From assembly GCF_007003975.1 (NCBI RefSeq), contig NZ_VFTC01000011.1:113979-177978 (forward strand): a DNA stretch of 64,000 bases, given 5' to 3'. The notes below the pieces were generated by a model. The model was not told the origin of the DNA and made no database searches. It worked only from the letters and a program-made list of their open reading frames with translations. A program made the position numbers and the translations under genes. Source of the stretch: Mesorhizobium sp. WSM4306 (lineage in GTDB: Bacteria; Pseudomonadota; Alphaproteobacteria; Rhizobiales; Rhizobiaceae). Below, one piece after another: positions 7,570 to 16,152 of this stretch (its first letter is position 1; every line of letters begins with the position of its first letter).

Positions 7570-9621
7570 ATGTCCGAGGCGAAACCCAAATCGAAACCGA
7601 CCGACGGCATCAGACCGAGCGATGCCCCGAAGTCGCGCCGGGAAAAGCCATCACGACAAAAGCCGCACGACCGACGAACGGGCGAGGAGACGCCGCGCGA
7701 AAAGAAGCCAACGCCCGCCGACGCAGCGCCGGAGGTCGACGGCCAGGCGGGACCGCCGCCGGAAGCTATCGAACCCGATCCGCAGCTGACGCCCCAAGAG
7801 GCCGAGCAGGCGCGCAAGAAATACCTGCTGCGGCGTTTCTGGATCAGCGCGCGCGGCTACTGGAGCCGGCGCGGCGACCGGCTCGCCTGGCCATTCACGA
7901 TCGGAGTGCTGCTGCTGATCTGCACCAACATCGGTTTCCAGTATGGCATCAATGTCTGGAACCGCTCGATGTTCGATGCCCTCGAGCAGCGCAACGCCCG
8001 CACAGTCTATTTCCTCAGCGCCGTATTCGTGCCGCTGGTGATCTGCAGCGGCAGCCTTGTCGTCGCGCAGGTCTACCTGCGCATGACGATCCAGCGCCGC
8101 TGGCGTTCCTGGCTGACCACCGGGGTCGTCGCGCGCTGGCTGGCAAACGGCCGCTACTACCAGCTGAACCTCGTGGGCGGCGACCACCAGAACCCCGAGG
8201 CCCGCATGACCGAGGATCTGCGCATCGCCACCGAGTCGCCGGTCGATTTCATCGCCGGCGTCCTCAACGCGTTCCTGTCGGCCTCGACCTTCATTGTCGT
8301 GCTGTGGACCATCGGCGGCGCGCTCACCCTGCCGATCGGCGGCGAGAGCATCACCATTCCCGGCTTCCTGGTCATCACTGCGATCATCTATGCCGCCATC
8401 ACCTCGACCTCGATGGTGGTCATCGGCCGCAATTTCGTCCAGCTCTCCGAGCGGAAGAACCAGGCGGAGGCCGAACTGCGCTACACACTGACGCGCGTGC
8501 GCGAAAACGGCGAGAGCATCGCCTTGCTGGGCGGCGAGGAGGAGGAGCGCGGCGGCATTGACAGGAATTTCGGCCATGTGCTGAGGCAATGGGCGCTGCT
8601 GACCGGACAGCACATGCGCACGGCGGCGGTGTCGCAGGGATCGAGCCTGTTTGCGCCGGTCGTGCCGATCCTGCTGTGCGCGCCAAAATTCCTCGAAGGC
8701 TCGATGACGCTTGGCGAGGTGATGCAGGCGGCGTCTGCCTTTGGCATCGTGCAAGGCGCGTTCGGCTGGCTGGTCGACAACTATCCGCGTCTCGCCGACT
8801 GGAACGCCTCCGCGCGGCGCATTGCCTCGCTGATGATGTCGCTCGACGGGCTCGAGCGCGCCGAGCAGAGCGATGCGCTCGGACGCATCAACCGGGGCGA
8901 AACCGAAGACGGCGCCATCCTCAGCCTCGACAATCTTTCCGTGACACTCGACGACGGCACCTCCGTGGTCAAGGAAACCGAGGTCGCGATCGAGCCGGGC
9001 GAGCGGGTGCTGGTGGCTGGCGAATCTGGTTCAGGCAAGTCGACGTTAGTGCGGGCAGTCGCGGGCCTGTGGCCATGGGGCGGCGGCAGCGTCAATTTCC
9101 ACGCCGACAGGCGCCTGTTCATGCTGCCGCAACGCCCCTATATCCCCACCGGCACGCTTCGCCGCGCGGTCGCCTATCCCGCGGCGGCGGACAAGTGGAC
9201 GATCAAGCAGATCAAGGCTGCCCTCGACAAGGTGGGGCTTGGCTATCTCACCGACAGGATCAGGGAAGACGCGCCATGGGACCAGACGCTGTCGGGTGGC
9301 GAAAAGCAACGCCTCGCCTTCGCGCGCCTGCTGCTGCATCGCCCCGATATCGTGGTGCTGGATGAAGCGACTTCGGCGCTCGACGAGAAGAGCCAGGACG
9401 CGATGATGAAGACGGTGATCGGCGAACTGCCTGATGTCACCATCATCAGCGTGGCGCACCGCGCTGAGCTCGAAGCCTTCCACAGCCGCAAGATCACCCT
9501 GGAAAGGCGTGAGGGCGGCGCCAAGCTCGTCAGCGATGTCGACCTCATCCCGCGCAAGCGCAAACGCAGCCTGCTGAACCGCGCCCTATGGGGTTCCGGC
9601 ACCCCAAAGCCGCGCAGGTAA
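7570..9621 (+). CDS. SbmA/BacA-like ABC transporter, fused membrane and ATPase domains
   Basis: This 683-residue fused ABC protein is of the YddA/ABC_membrane_2 class, related to the SbmA/BacA peptide and very-long-chain fatty-acid transporters. A charged, Lys/Pro-rich N-terminal tail of about 80 residues precedes the membrane domain (LAWPFTIGVLLLICTNIGF, then FIVVLWTIGGALTLP and others). The ATPase half has Walker A GESGSGKSTLV, signature LSGGEKQRLAFARLL, Walker B DIVVLDEATSALD and the switch His in SVAHR. The ATG at 7570 is chosen; an upstream TTG in the same frame has no better SD. The substrate is unknown. The gene faces matB tail to tail. Confidence 0.9.
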   Translation: MSEAKPKSKPTDGIRPSDAPKSRREKPSRQKPHDRRTGEETPREKKPTPADAAPEVDGQAGPPPEAIEPDPQLTPQEAEQARKKYLLRRFWISARGYWSRRGDRLAWPFTIGVLLLICTNIGFQYGINVWNRSMFDALEQRNARTVYFLSAVFVPLVICSGSLVVAQVYLRMTIQRRWRSWLTTGVVARWLANGRYYQLNLVGGDHQNPEARMTEDLRIATESPVDFIAGVLNAFLSASTFIVVLWTIGGALTLPIGGESITIPGFLVITAIIYAAITSTSMVVIGRNFVQLSERKNQAEAELRYTLTRVRENGESIALLGGEEEERGGIDRNFGHVLRQWALLTGQHMRTAAVSQGSSLFAPVVPILLCAPKFLEGSMTLGEVMQAASAFGIVQGAFGWLVDNYPRLADWNASARRIASLMMSLDGLERAEQSDALGRINRGETEDGAILSLDNLSVTLDDGTSVVKETEVAIEPGERVLVAGESGSGKSTLVRAVAGLWPWGGGSVNFHADRRLFMLPQRPYIPTGTLRRAVAYPAAADKWTIKQIKAALDKVGLGYLTDRIREDAPWDQTLSGGEKQRLAFARLLLHRPDIVVLDEATSALDEKSQDAMMKTVIGELPDVTIISVAHRAELEAFHSRKITLERREGGAKLVSDVDLIPRKRKRSLLNRALWGSGTPKPRR

Positions 9622-9688
9622 GGACGGCACTACCGAACCGCGAACCGGTGACAGTGGAGTGCCTGAAGAGAAGTGATTAGCCGGCTTC

Positions 9689-11203
9689 TTAACGGCCGTA
9701 GAGGCCCTTGTAGGTGTCGCGCAGCAGGTTCTTTTGCACCTTGCCCATCGTGTTGCGCGGCAATTCATCGACGAAGATGACCTGCTTCGGGTGCTTGTAT
9801 TTCGCCAGCTGGCCGGCAATGGCGCCAACGATCTCGGCCCCGGTAATCTGCGAGGCAGGCTCCCGAACCACGACAGCGGTGACGCCTTCGCCGAAATCGG
9901 GATGGGCAAGACCAATGACCGCACTTTCCGCGACTCCGGCCAGCGCGTCGATCTCGCTCTCGATCTCCTTCGGATAGATGTTGTAGCCGCCGGAAATGAT
10001 CAGGTCCTTGCCGCGCCCGACAATGTGGACGTAGCCGTCGGCATCGATAAGGCCGAGATCGCCGGTGATGAAGAAGCCGTCGGCGCGGAATTCCGCCTTG
10101 GTTTTCTCCGGCATGCGCCAGTAGCCGGAAAAGACATTCGGCCCCTTCACCTCGATCATGCCGACCTCACCCTGAGCTAGCGCAGCACCACTGTCGGGAT
10201 CGGCGATGCGCAGCGAAACGCCGGGGAGCGGGAAGCCGACCGTGCCAGCGCGGCGCTCGCCCTCATAAGGGTTCGAGGTGTTCATGTTGGTCTCGGTCAT
10301 GCCGTAGCGCTCGAGGATCGCGTGGCCGGTCAGTTCGCGCCAGGCCTTGTGCGTTTCTGAGAGCAGGGGCGCCGAGCCGGAAACGAACAGGCGGATATTC
10401 TTCGCTGCCCGCGCGTCGAGTCCCTGTTGCAGCAAGAGCCTGGTATAGAAGGTTGGCACGCCCATCAGCACCGTGGCGCGCGGCAGAAGCGAGACGATGC
10501 GGCTGGCGTCGAATTTCTGCTCGAACAGCATCGAGGCGCCGGCCATCAGGGCGACGTTGGTAGCGACGAACAGGCCATGCGTGTGGAAGATCGGCAGCGC
10601 ATGGATCAGCACGTCTTCCTCCGTGAAGCGCCATTGCTCGACCAGCACGCGCGCGTTGGAGGCCAGGTTTTCGTGGCTGAGCATGGCGCCCTTCGAACGG
10701 CCCGTCGTGCCCGATGTGTAGAGGATCGCCGCGAGGTCGTCCGGCCCGCGCGCCATATCGTTGAAATCCATGGGCTGTTGCGCGGCCAGTTCGGTCAGCG
10801 AGCCTTCACCGTTTCGGCCGAGTGTGGCGGTAACTGCGCCCGAAGTCTTTGCCAGCGGCGCGATATCGCCGGCCCGCGCCGGGTCGCAGACGACCAGCCG
10901 CGGCTCGGCATCGCCGAAGAAATAGCCGAGCTCCGTCAACGTGTAGGCGGTGTTGAGCGGCAGGAAGACCGCACCGGCGCGCAGGCAGGCCAGATAAAGG
11001 AAAATGCATTCGGGGCTTTTTTCAACCTGCACCGCGACGCGATCGCCCGGCTCGACGCCCAAATGCTTCAGCGCCTGCGCCAATTGCGCCGACCCCGACA
11101 GCATGTCGCCGTAGCGGATCGAACGCCCGTCATCGGTCTCCATCAAGGCGCGCCCAGGCGCGGGCATGCGGTCGCGGAAGGCATCGAACAGGTGATTGCT
11201 CAT
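9689..11203 (-). CDS. matB: Malonyl-CoA synthetase (malonate-CoA ligase)
   Basis: This 504-residue AMP-forming acyl-CoA synthetase is, by overall sequence, of the MatB type, converting malonate, ATP and CoA to malonyl-CoA. Adenylation motifs are ILYTSGTTGRSKGAM (about 160-175), ERYGMTETNMNTSNPY near 295 and GDLGLIDADGYVHIVGR near 385. The catalytic Lys lies in PRNTMGKVQKN near the C-terminus. Rhizobial mat loci also carry a decarboxylase (matA) and a GntR regulator. A FadR-type regulator lies just upstream on the same strand, but no matA is in view, so the regulatory link is only suggested. Confidence 0.88.
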   Translation of the reverse strand: MSNHLFDAFRDRMPAPGRALMETDDGRSIRYGDMLSGSAQLAQALKHLGVEPGDRVAVQVEKSPECIFLYLACLRAGAVFLPLNTAYTLTELGYFFGDAEPRLVVCDPARAGDIAPLAKTSGAVTATLGRNGEGSLTELAAQQPMDFNDMARGPDDLAAILYTSGTTGRSKGAMLSHENLASNARVLVEQWRFTEEDVLIHALPIFHTHGLFVATNVALMAGASMLFEQKFDASRIVSLLPRATVLMGVPTFYTRLLLQQGLDARAAKNIRLFVSGSAPLLSETHKAWRELTGHAILERYGMTETNMNTSNPYEGERRAGTVGFPLPGVSLRIADPDSGAALAQGEVGMIEVKGPNVFSGYWRMPEKTKAEFRADGFFITGDLGLIDADGYVHIVGRGKDLIISGGYNIYPKEIESEIDALAGVAESAVIGLAHPDFGEGVTAVVVREPASQITGAEIVGAIAGQLAKYKHPKQVIFVDELPRNTMGKVQKNLLRDTYKGLYGR

Positions 11204-11294
11204 GCGTCTTCCCTAGCGCATGGCCTCGAAAAAAAACAACCGCTTTTCGGAACACCGCTGCAAGCGGATTTCGGATCGAAAACCGCAAGTGTTG

Positions 11295-12026
11295 CTATCT
11301 GCGGCCGCGCAACGCCTTGCTTACCCCGAGATCGCCGCTCTCGTTGAAGCGCTCCATGCACATGGCCGCCGTCAAACGGTAGTGGTTGAGCAGCGCTTCG
11401 ACGGCGCCATCGGCATCGCCATCCACGGTGCGCTCGGCAATCAGGCGATGCTCGCCGATATCGTCGCGCTCGGGCCCGTCCTGGGAGATCAGCCGGTAGC
11501 GGGAGGCCTGATCGGAAAGCTGGTCGCAAAAGCCGGTCAGCCAGTGCGACCGACAGCCTGCGATCAGTGCCCGATGGAAGGCGCGATGCAGCTTTTCCCA
11601 CTCCGGATTATTCGAGGACGGATCCTCCGGCAAACGGCGCTGCGCGCGCGCCAGCCGATGTAAGGCCAGCACCAGTTGCTCTTCCCATTCGCCGGTGCGG
11701 TTGGCAATGGATTCACGCAGCGCCCGCTCTTCGAGCCAGCAGCGGGTGCGCGTCAATTCCTCGAGTTCCGGGGCACTGACCGGCATGATGAAGAAGCCGC
11801 GCTGGTCGTGCCGGCCAAGCAGGCCTTCCGAAGCAAGCCGGTTGAGAGCCTCGCGAACCGGCGAGGCGCCGGCGCCGTAACGGGAGACCACCCATTCGAC
11901 CCGCAGCTTGCTTTCACTTTCAAAAACGCCGCGCAGGAGATCGTCGCGAAGCTGTTGATAGACCGTGCTGGCGAGTGTGCTTTTGGCCCCCGCGCCTTCG
12001 CTCATATCGGCAGATCCGTAGGTCAA
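11295..12026 (-). CDS. GntR/FadR-family transcriptional regulator (FCD domain)
   Basis: This 243-residue regulator has a winged helix at residues about 17-85 (VYQQLRDDLLRGVFESE, ASPVREALNRLASEGL) and an all-helical FCD ligand domain. The FCD metal-site pattern is visible as HRAFHRALI and later HRLIAERTVDGD. The TTG at 12026 is chosen because a clear SD (AGGAG, 5 bases away) precedes it; an in-frame ATG at 12005 has only a weak SD. It lies 91 bases upstream of matB on the same strand, so it may sense malonate or another small organic acid. CsiR-like regulators look similar. Confidence 0.85.
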   Translation of the reverse strand: MTYGSADMSEGAGAKSTLASTVYQQLRDDLLRGVFESESKLRVEWVVSRYGAGASPVREALNRLASEGLLGRHDQRGFFIMPVSAPELEELTRTRCWLEERALRESIANRTGEWEEQLVLALHRLARAQRRLPEDPSSNNPEWEKLHRAFHRALIAGCRSHWLTGFCDQLSDQASRYRLISQDGPERDDIGEHRLIAERTVDGDADGAVEALLNHYRLTAAMCMERFNESGDLGVSKALRGRR

Positions 12027-12519
12027 TATGACTCCTATCGCTCTCCCATGCTCCGTCAGCCCGCTCGCGAAGCAAACGATTCCCTTGCGAATCTACTCTA
12101 CCTCGTAAGGCATCCATGCCTCAAGCGAAAGATCCCGATATTCGACTTAAAGAGGAAGGTTGTGCGCATCTTACTGTGGAGAAGTAACGAATATCGTGAA
12201 AAACTTGCTGTTGTGAAGAAACTTTGTGCTATTTTGCGACTCGCGTCTTCGCGACATGGTTGTGAGATCAGGAACACGGGTAATTTTTTCTTAACGCACG
12301 TCAGATTGCCGAACTGGTCCCTCCCGCAATGAAGACGCCCTTCGGCGTTCAGCCGCTAGATTTTGCCTGCCAGATGTAGTGCCAGATGCTGTGATCGCGT
12401 CGCTCGCCGCGACGGTCAGTCCCGGCGACTGCCGCCAGTCGACCGCGTTCCGGAACATCTCGCCGGCTGAAAGATCAAGCCAAGAGGTCAGAGCTGTCGG
12501 GATTTTGCTGAAACCGATG
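12027..12519. other. Gene-poor gap between the FCD regulator and rpe
   Basis: I find no convincing gene in this stretch of about 490 bases. The part from about 12100 to 12310 is AT-richer than its surroundings and is a likely promoter area. A short hairpin (ACGCC-CTTC-GGCGT) lies near 12338. From about 12360 to 12510 the minus strand reads openly and could hold the tail of a degraded gene, but I recognise nothing in it. Confidence 0.5.
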
Positions 12520-13197
12520 TCAGCCGGCAGCCCGGTCGGCTGCGGTTCGGATGGCTTCTATATTGGCCCGGTAGGCTTCGACGCTGCCGCCCTTGAAGAC
12601 GGCGGCGCCCGCCACCAGCACGTCGGCGCCGGCTGATGTGACCAGGGGAGCTGTCTCCGGCGACACGCCGCCGTCGATCTCGATGCGGATCGGCCGGTTG
12701 CCAATCAGCGCCTTGACCCGCTTGACCTTGTCGACCATGGCCGGGATGAAGGCCTGGCCGCCAAAGCCCGGATTGACGGTCATGATCAGGATCAGGTCGA
12801 GCCGGTCGAGCACATATTCGATCGCGCTTTCCGGAGTCGCCGGATTGAGCGACACGCCAGCCTTCTTGCCGAGACCCTTGATGGTCTGCAACGAACGGTC
12901 GAGATGCGGTCCGGCCTCGGCATGCACGGTCATGCCGTCGCAGCCGGCATCGGCAAAGGCGGCCAGATAGGGATCGGCCGGCGCAATCATCAGATGGCAG
13001 TCGAAGAAAGCCTTGGTGCGGTTGCGGATGGCCTTGATCACCGGCGGGCCGAAGGTGATGTTGGGCACGAAATGCCCGTCCATGACGTCGAGATGGATCC
13101 AGTCGGCGCCGGCCGCGGCCACCGCCTCGACCTCGTCGCCGAGCTTCGAGAAATCCGACGCCAGCACCGATGGCGCGATCAGGGTCTTCCCGGCCAT
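12520..13197 (-). CDS. rpe: Ribulose-phosphate 3-epimerase
   Basis: This 225-residue TIM-barrel enzyme interconverts ribulose-5-phosphate and xylulose-5-phosphate in the pentose phosphate pathway. Signatures are [15 protein letters not shown] at the N-terminus, [19 protein letters not shown] with the metal-binding His and Asp, [17 protein letters not shown], and IEIDGG with the second catalytic Asp. The ATG at 13197 has an AGGAAG SD; an extension of 46 codons upstream is without family similarity. Xylulose kinase and xylose isomerase in the same window use the same metabolite, but are not in the same operon. Confidence 0.96.
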   Translation of the reverse strand: MAGKTLIAPSVLASDFSKLGDEVEAVAAAGADWIHLDVMDGHFVPNITFGPPVIKAIRNRTKAFFDCHLMIAPADPYLAAFADAGCDGMTVHAEAGPHLDRSLQTIKGLGKKAGVSLNPATPESAIEYVLDRLDLILIMTVNPGFGGQAFIPAMVDKVKRVKALIGNRPIRIEIDGGVSPETAPLVTSAGADVLVAGAAVFKGGSVEAYRANIEAIRTAADRAAG

Positions 13198-13294
13198 GTC
13201 CGCTTCCTGTTGTTGAACCCGCTTCCGCCCTAATGGTCCCGGCGCTGCTTGTCGACAGGAATCCGGCGTTAATACGCTCTCTGCGCACAAGCAA

Positions 13295-13317
13295 AGAGGC
13301 GGCCAAGGGCCGCCTCT
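13295..13317 (-). terminator. Hairpin after the 652-residue exported-protein gene
   Basis: A perfect 10-bp inverted repeat (AGAGGCGGCC / GGCCGCCTCT) with a 3-base loop lies 22 bases past the leftward stop. A short T-containing stretch follows on that strand. It separates this gene from rpe and is a good candidate for an intrinsic terminator. Confidence 0.75.
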
Positions 13318-13338
13318 CCAGGTCTGTAGCGCCAAATT

Positions 13339-15297
13339 TCAGTTCACGTGACGCCGTGGTTTGGCCAATCCCGACGCAAACAGCTTGCCGCTGCCTTGCT
13401 TCAATCTCTGCAAATTGAACGTCTTGACGGGCGGCTTCGGCACGCAATGTCCACGCACCAGCTTTTCGGTTGTCCGGCAGCCAGTGGTGATGATGGCGTC
13501 CTTGACGCATGCCTTGCCAACCAGGTGGTAGCCGCGTTTGCAGTCGATGACGACGGGAGGCTTGCGCACGCATTTGCCGTTGATGCGCAATTCGTCGCGC
13601 CTGCATTGGTCGGCGACGACAGGGTTCCTCACGCATTCCAAGCCGACCTGACGATAGCCTGGGAGACAGTGGATGCTGACACCGATACACCTGCCGTTGA
13701 CAAGCTTTTCGGTGCTCTTGCACGCCGCAACGATCGGCTTGTCGATGCATCTGCCGCGCAGCAATGTCTGGCTGGGCAGGCATTTGCGGCCGGGATCGAC
13801 GATGACCGGCGGCAGTCTCGGCTTGCCGAAGTCCGGCCGTGTGCTCGAGACGAGATCGTCGGCCTCCGGTTCGGAGGTGCGCTTTATGCAGGTGAAATCC
13901 TCCTTGTCGGTATCGACGCTGGCGATGGAGCCGTTCTGCTTGATCTCTTGCAGGGTGCACTGGATCGAGCGGGTCCTGACGATGCTGAGGTCATGTGCGG
14001 CGCTGGCCTTGAAGACGCCGCCATCGTTGAAGGCGACCGCAGTGCCGGTGAAGAAGGCGCCGTTCGAACAGCCGATCCGGTAGTGAAACGCACCGGGCTC
14101 GCCGCGGCTCACTTCGAATGCGACCTGACCTTTGCGAGGGCAGAGTTTTCTCGCTCCTGCGCTGTCGGAAACGACCACTTCGCCTTGCCAGTCGGCCTTT
14201 GCCGGCGGGTTGTCGGGATCGGCCTGCGGTGTGTCGGTGAAACCACCGCCGCCGGCACCGGTGCAATGGACGGTGATGTCCTTCCAGCCGTCGAAGGGTT
14301 CGAACGGTCCATTGCCGACGATTTCGGTCTTGTACTGGAAATAGGCCGTGGCGCCGACGTTCTCCCACTTCTCATAGTTGGTGTAATAACCGTTCTTGCT
14401 CGCGTCGTACGATGCCCACGCCTGCTTGAACTCGGAGGTGATCGGTCCGCCGTCCTTCTGTCGCCAGATGCGCATCGAGACCGGCCCGGCCTGGTTGGCC
14501 TGGGCCCGGCTGGTGACCTTCAGCGAGGGACAGATCGTGCCAGGTGTCGAGCCCGGTTGGTTCGACTGGTAGGTGGTCAGGAACAGCTTGACGTTCTCGA
14601 CCTCGAACTCGCCGAAATCGGCACTCATGTCCTGGACATTGGGCTTGATCACCGGGTCGCAGACAACCTGCACCTGGAAGGTGCCGTGCGCGGCGTAATT
14701 CGAGTCGAAAAGCGGATAGGGCCAGCTGCCCTGCTGGGTTTCGGCAACGGCATTGCCCATGTCGAGTGCCTTGTCGGTAAGCGCCGTGAAGCTGGCATCG
14801 AACGTGTGGCTGAACGAATAGGATTTCGTCGGACCGTCAGCCTGCAGGTGCTGGTTGCACTTGGCGATGATCTGGTCGCCATAGGGCACGATGGCGATGC
14901 CGGTGCCCGACGACAGGGGTAAAGTGGACGGATCAAAGGCGAAGTTTTCCTGGTGGTCGTAGTCACGGCTGACTGGAGCCGCGCTCCAGATCGGTGGAAA
15001 CGGGCCGCACTGGCTGGGTCCGCAGATGCCGAGTGCGACACCGACATCCTGAACGTAGCCGGGCCAGCGTGTATCGATCTTCATGTGGCCCCAGAACTGG
15101 ACTGTACCGCTCTTCAGCGTGTCCCATTTCTGCTTGTCGCTCGAAACGACGTGGAGCGTGGTGTTGGCGCTCTGCGTGTCGAAGGACATCGACTTGATGT
15201 TGGCCTGTTCGGCAAGGGCTGACGTGCTGGCGAGCGCGGCTGCGATCAAGGCAACAGCGGTCGCCGTGTTGCGAAAGATGTAACGGGTTGAAGACAT
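13339..15297 (-). CDS. Exported protein with C-terminal C-x10-C loop repeats
   Basis: This is a 652-residue protein of unknown function. Residues 1-29 form a signal peptide (alanine-rich, ending ALA-EQ). The middle of about 420 residues is rich in Trp, Tyr and paired Cys and looks like several beta-rich domains. From about residue 505 there are six short loops of the form C-x10-C, for example CKSTEKLVNGRC and CRRDELRINGKC, joined by Lys/Pro linkers. The same C-x10-C loop recurs at the end of the 1281-residue protein upstream, so the two are related at their C-termini. Its SD lies inside a perfect hairpin at 15305-15329. A cell-surface or secreted role is likely. Confidence 0.85.
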   Translation of the reverse strand: MSSTRYIFRNTATAVALIAAALASTSALAEQANIKSMSFDTQSANTTLHVVSSDKQKWDTLKSGTVQFWGHMKIDTRWPGYVQDVGVALGICGPSQCGPFPPIWSAAPVSRDYDHQENFAFDPSTLPLSSGTGIAIVPYGDQIIAKCNQHLQADGPTKSYSFSHTFDASFTALTDKALDMGNAVAETQQGSWPYPLFDSNYAAHGTFQVQVVCDPVIKPNVQDMSADFGEFEVENVKLFLTTYQSNQPGSTPGTICPSLKVTSRAQANQAGPVSMRIWRQKDGGPITSEFKQAWASYDASKNGYYTNYEKWENVGATAYFQYKTEIVGNGPFEPFDGWKDITVHCTGAGGGGFTDTPQADPDNPPAKADWQGEVVVSDSAGARKLCPRKGQVAFEVSRGEPGAFHYRIGCSNGAFFTGTAVAFNDGGVFKASAAHDLSIVRTRSIQCTLQEIKQNGSIASVDTDKEDFTCIKRTSEPEADDLVSSTRPDFGKPRLPPVIVDPGRKCLPSQTLLRGRCIDKPIVAACKSTEKLVNGRCIGVSIHCLPGYRQVGLECVRNPVVADQCRRDELRINGKCVRKPPVVIDCKRGYHLVGKACVKDAIITTGCRTTEKLVRGHCVPKPPVKTFNLQRLKQGSGKLFASGLAKPRRHVN

Positions 15298-15304
15298 TTT
15301 CTCT

Positions 15305-15329
15305 CTCCTGAAAGTGTTCCTTTCAGGAG
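15305..15329 (-). promoter_or_regulatory. Hairpin enclosing the SD site of the 652-residue gene
   Basis: CTCCTGAAAG and CTTTCAGGAG form a perfect 10-bp stem with a 5-base loop. In the mRNA the 3' arm contains AGGAG, which is 7 bases before the ATG and is the only plausible SD. Folding would therefore hide the ribosome site, so translation should depend on melting the hairpin by heat, a protein or an RNA. Confidence 0.7.
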
Positions 15330-15490
15330 TGGGTCATCCCAGCCGGAGCTAAGGTTCACAGCGACAGAACATAATTGCTGGTCCGAGTGTTGGCCTTCCC
15401 GGGTGATCCGCTTGAGTCCGTTCGCTTTTTGAAATCTGATTGCAAATCGCAATCAGATATATAGCCTATAGGCATCGAACGGAGGTACAC

Positions 15491-16045
15491 GTGGGAAAGA
15501 TCGTCTATTCCATGCTGACCTCGCTGGACGGCTTTATCGAAGGACCGTCCGGCGACATCGGCTTGCCGGTGCCCGAGGAAGAACTGCATCGGCATTTCAA
15601 CGACGAGATGCGGCGGACCGCGATCGCGCTCTGCGGACGCCGGATGTATGAGGCGATGCGCTTCTGGGACAGTCCGGAGCGCAAAACCGGGCGAGAGGTC
15701 GAGCGGGATTTTGCCATGGCCTGGCAGACGACACCGAAGATTGTGTTTTCGACGACGCTTCGCGACGTCGGCCCCAATGCCCGGCTGATGAGTGGCGATG
15801 TCGAAACCGTTGCAAACCAGATCAAATCGCAGACGGAGGGCGAAATCTCCGTCAGCGGCGCCGGCCTTGCCGCACAATTCGCGCGCGCGGGCTTGATCGA
15901 CGAGTTCCGGCTCTACATGCAGCCGGTCGTGCTGGGCGGCGGCAAGCCGTACTTCCAGTCCGGCCTGTCGCTGACCTTGCAGCCGCTCGGCACGCAAAGC
16001 CTTGCCCAGGGTGTGACGCTGCTGCGCTACACGCCCGCCAGTTGA
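15491..16045 (+). CDS. RibD C-terminal/dihydrofolate-reductase-like protein
   Basis: This is a 184-residue protein of the RibD_C (DHFR-like) family, widespread stand-alone NADPH-dependent reductases of unknown substrate. It begins with a typical IVYSMLTSLDGFIEGPSGDIG, then has ALCGRRMYEAM and ends around LIDEFRLYMQPVVLGGGKPYF. The GTG at 15491 is preferred because GGAGGT lies directly upstream and the family starts at this strand; the frame extends 17 codons further without support. It is the only rightward gene in this segment and interrupts the group of exported-protein genes. Confidence 0.87.
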   Translation: MGKIVYSMLTSLDGFIEGPSGDIGLPVPEEELHRHFNDEMRRTAIALCGRRMYEAMRFWDSPERKTGREVERDFAMAWQTTPKIVFSTTLRDVGPNARLMSGDVETVANQIKSQTEGEISVSGAGLAAQFARAGLIDEFRLYMQPVVLGGGKPYFQSGLSLTLQPLGTQSLAQGVTLLRYTPAS

Positions 16046-16098
16046 GATTCGGCCCGGGGCAGTGTGTGAGCATCGACAACTCTGCCGCCTGAAAGAAA

Positions 16099-16128
16099 AA
16101 CCCCCGCCGGATCGCTCCGGCGGGGGTT
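16099..16128. terminator. Bidirectional terminator between convergent genes
   Basis: A perfect 13-bp inverted repeat with a 4-base loop (stem AACCCCCGCCGGA) sits between the RibD-like gene and the end of the 1281-residue gene. An A-run lies on its left side and CTATTT on its right, so it can act for both strands. Confidence 0.9.
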
Positions 16129-16152
16129 CTATTTCTGGCTCGTATCCAGAGC

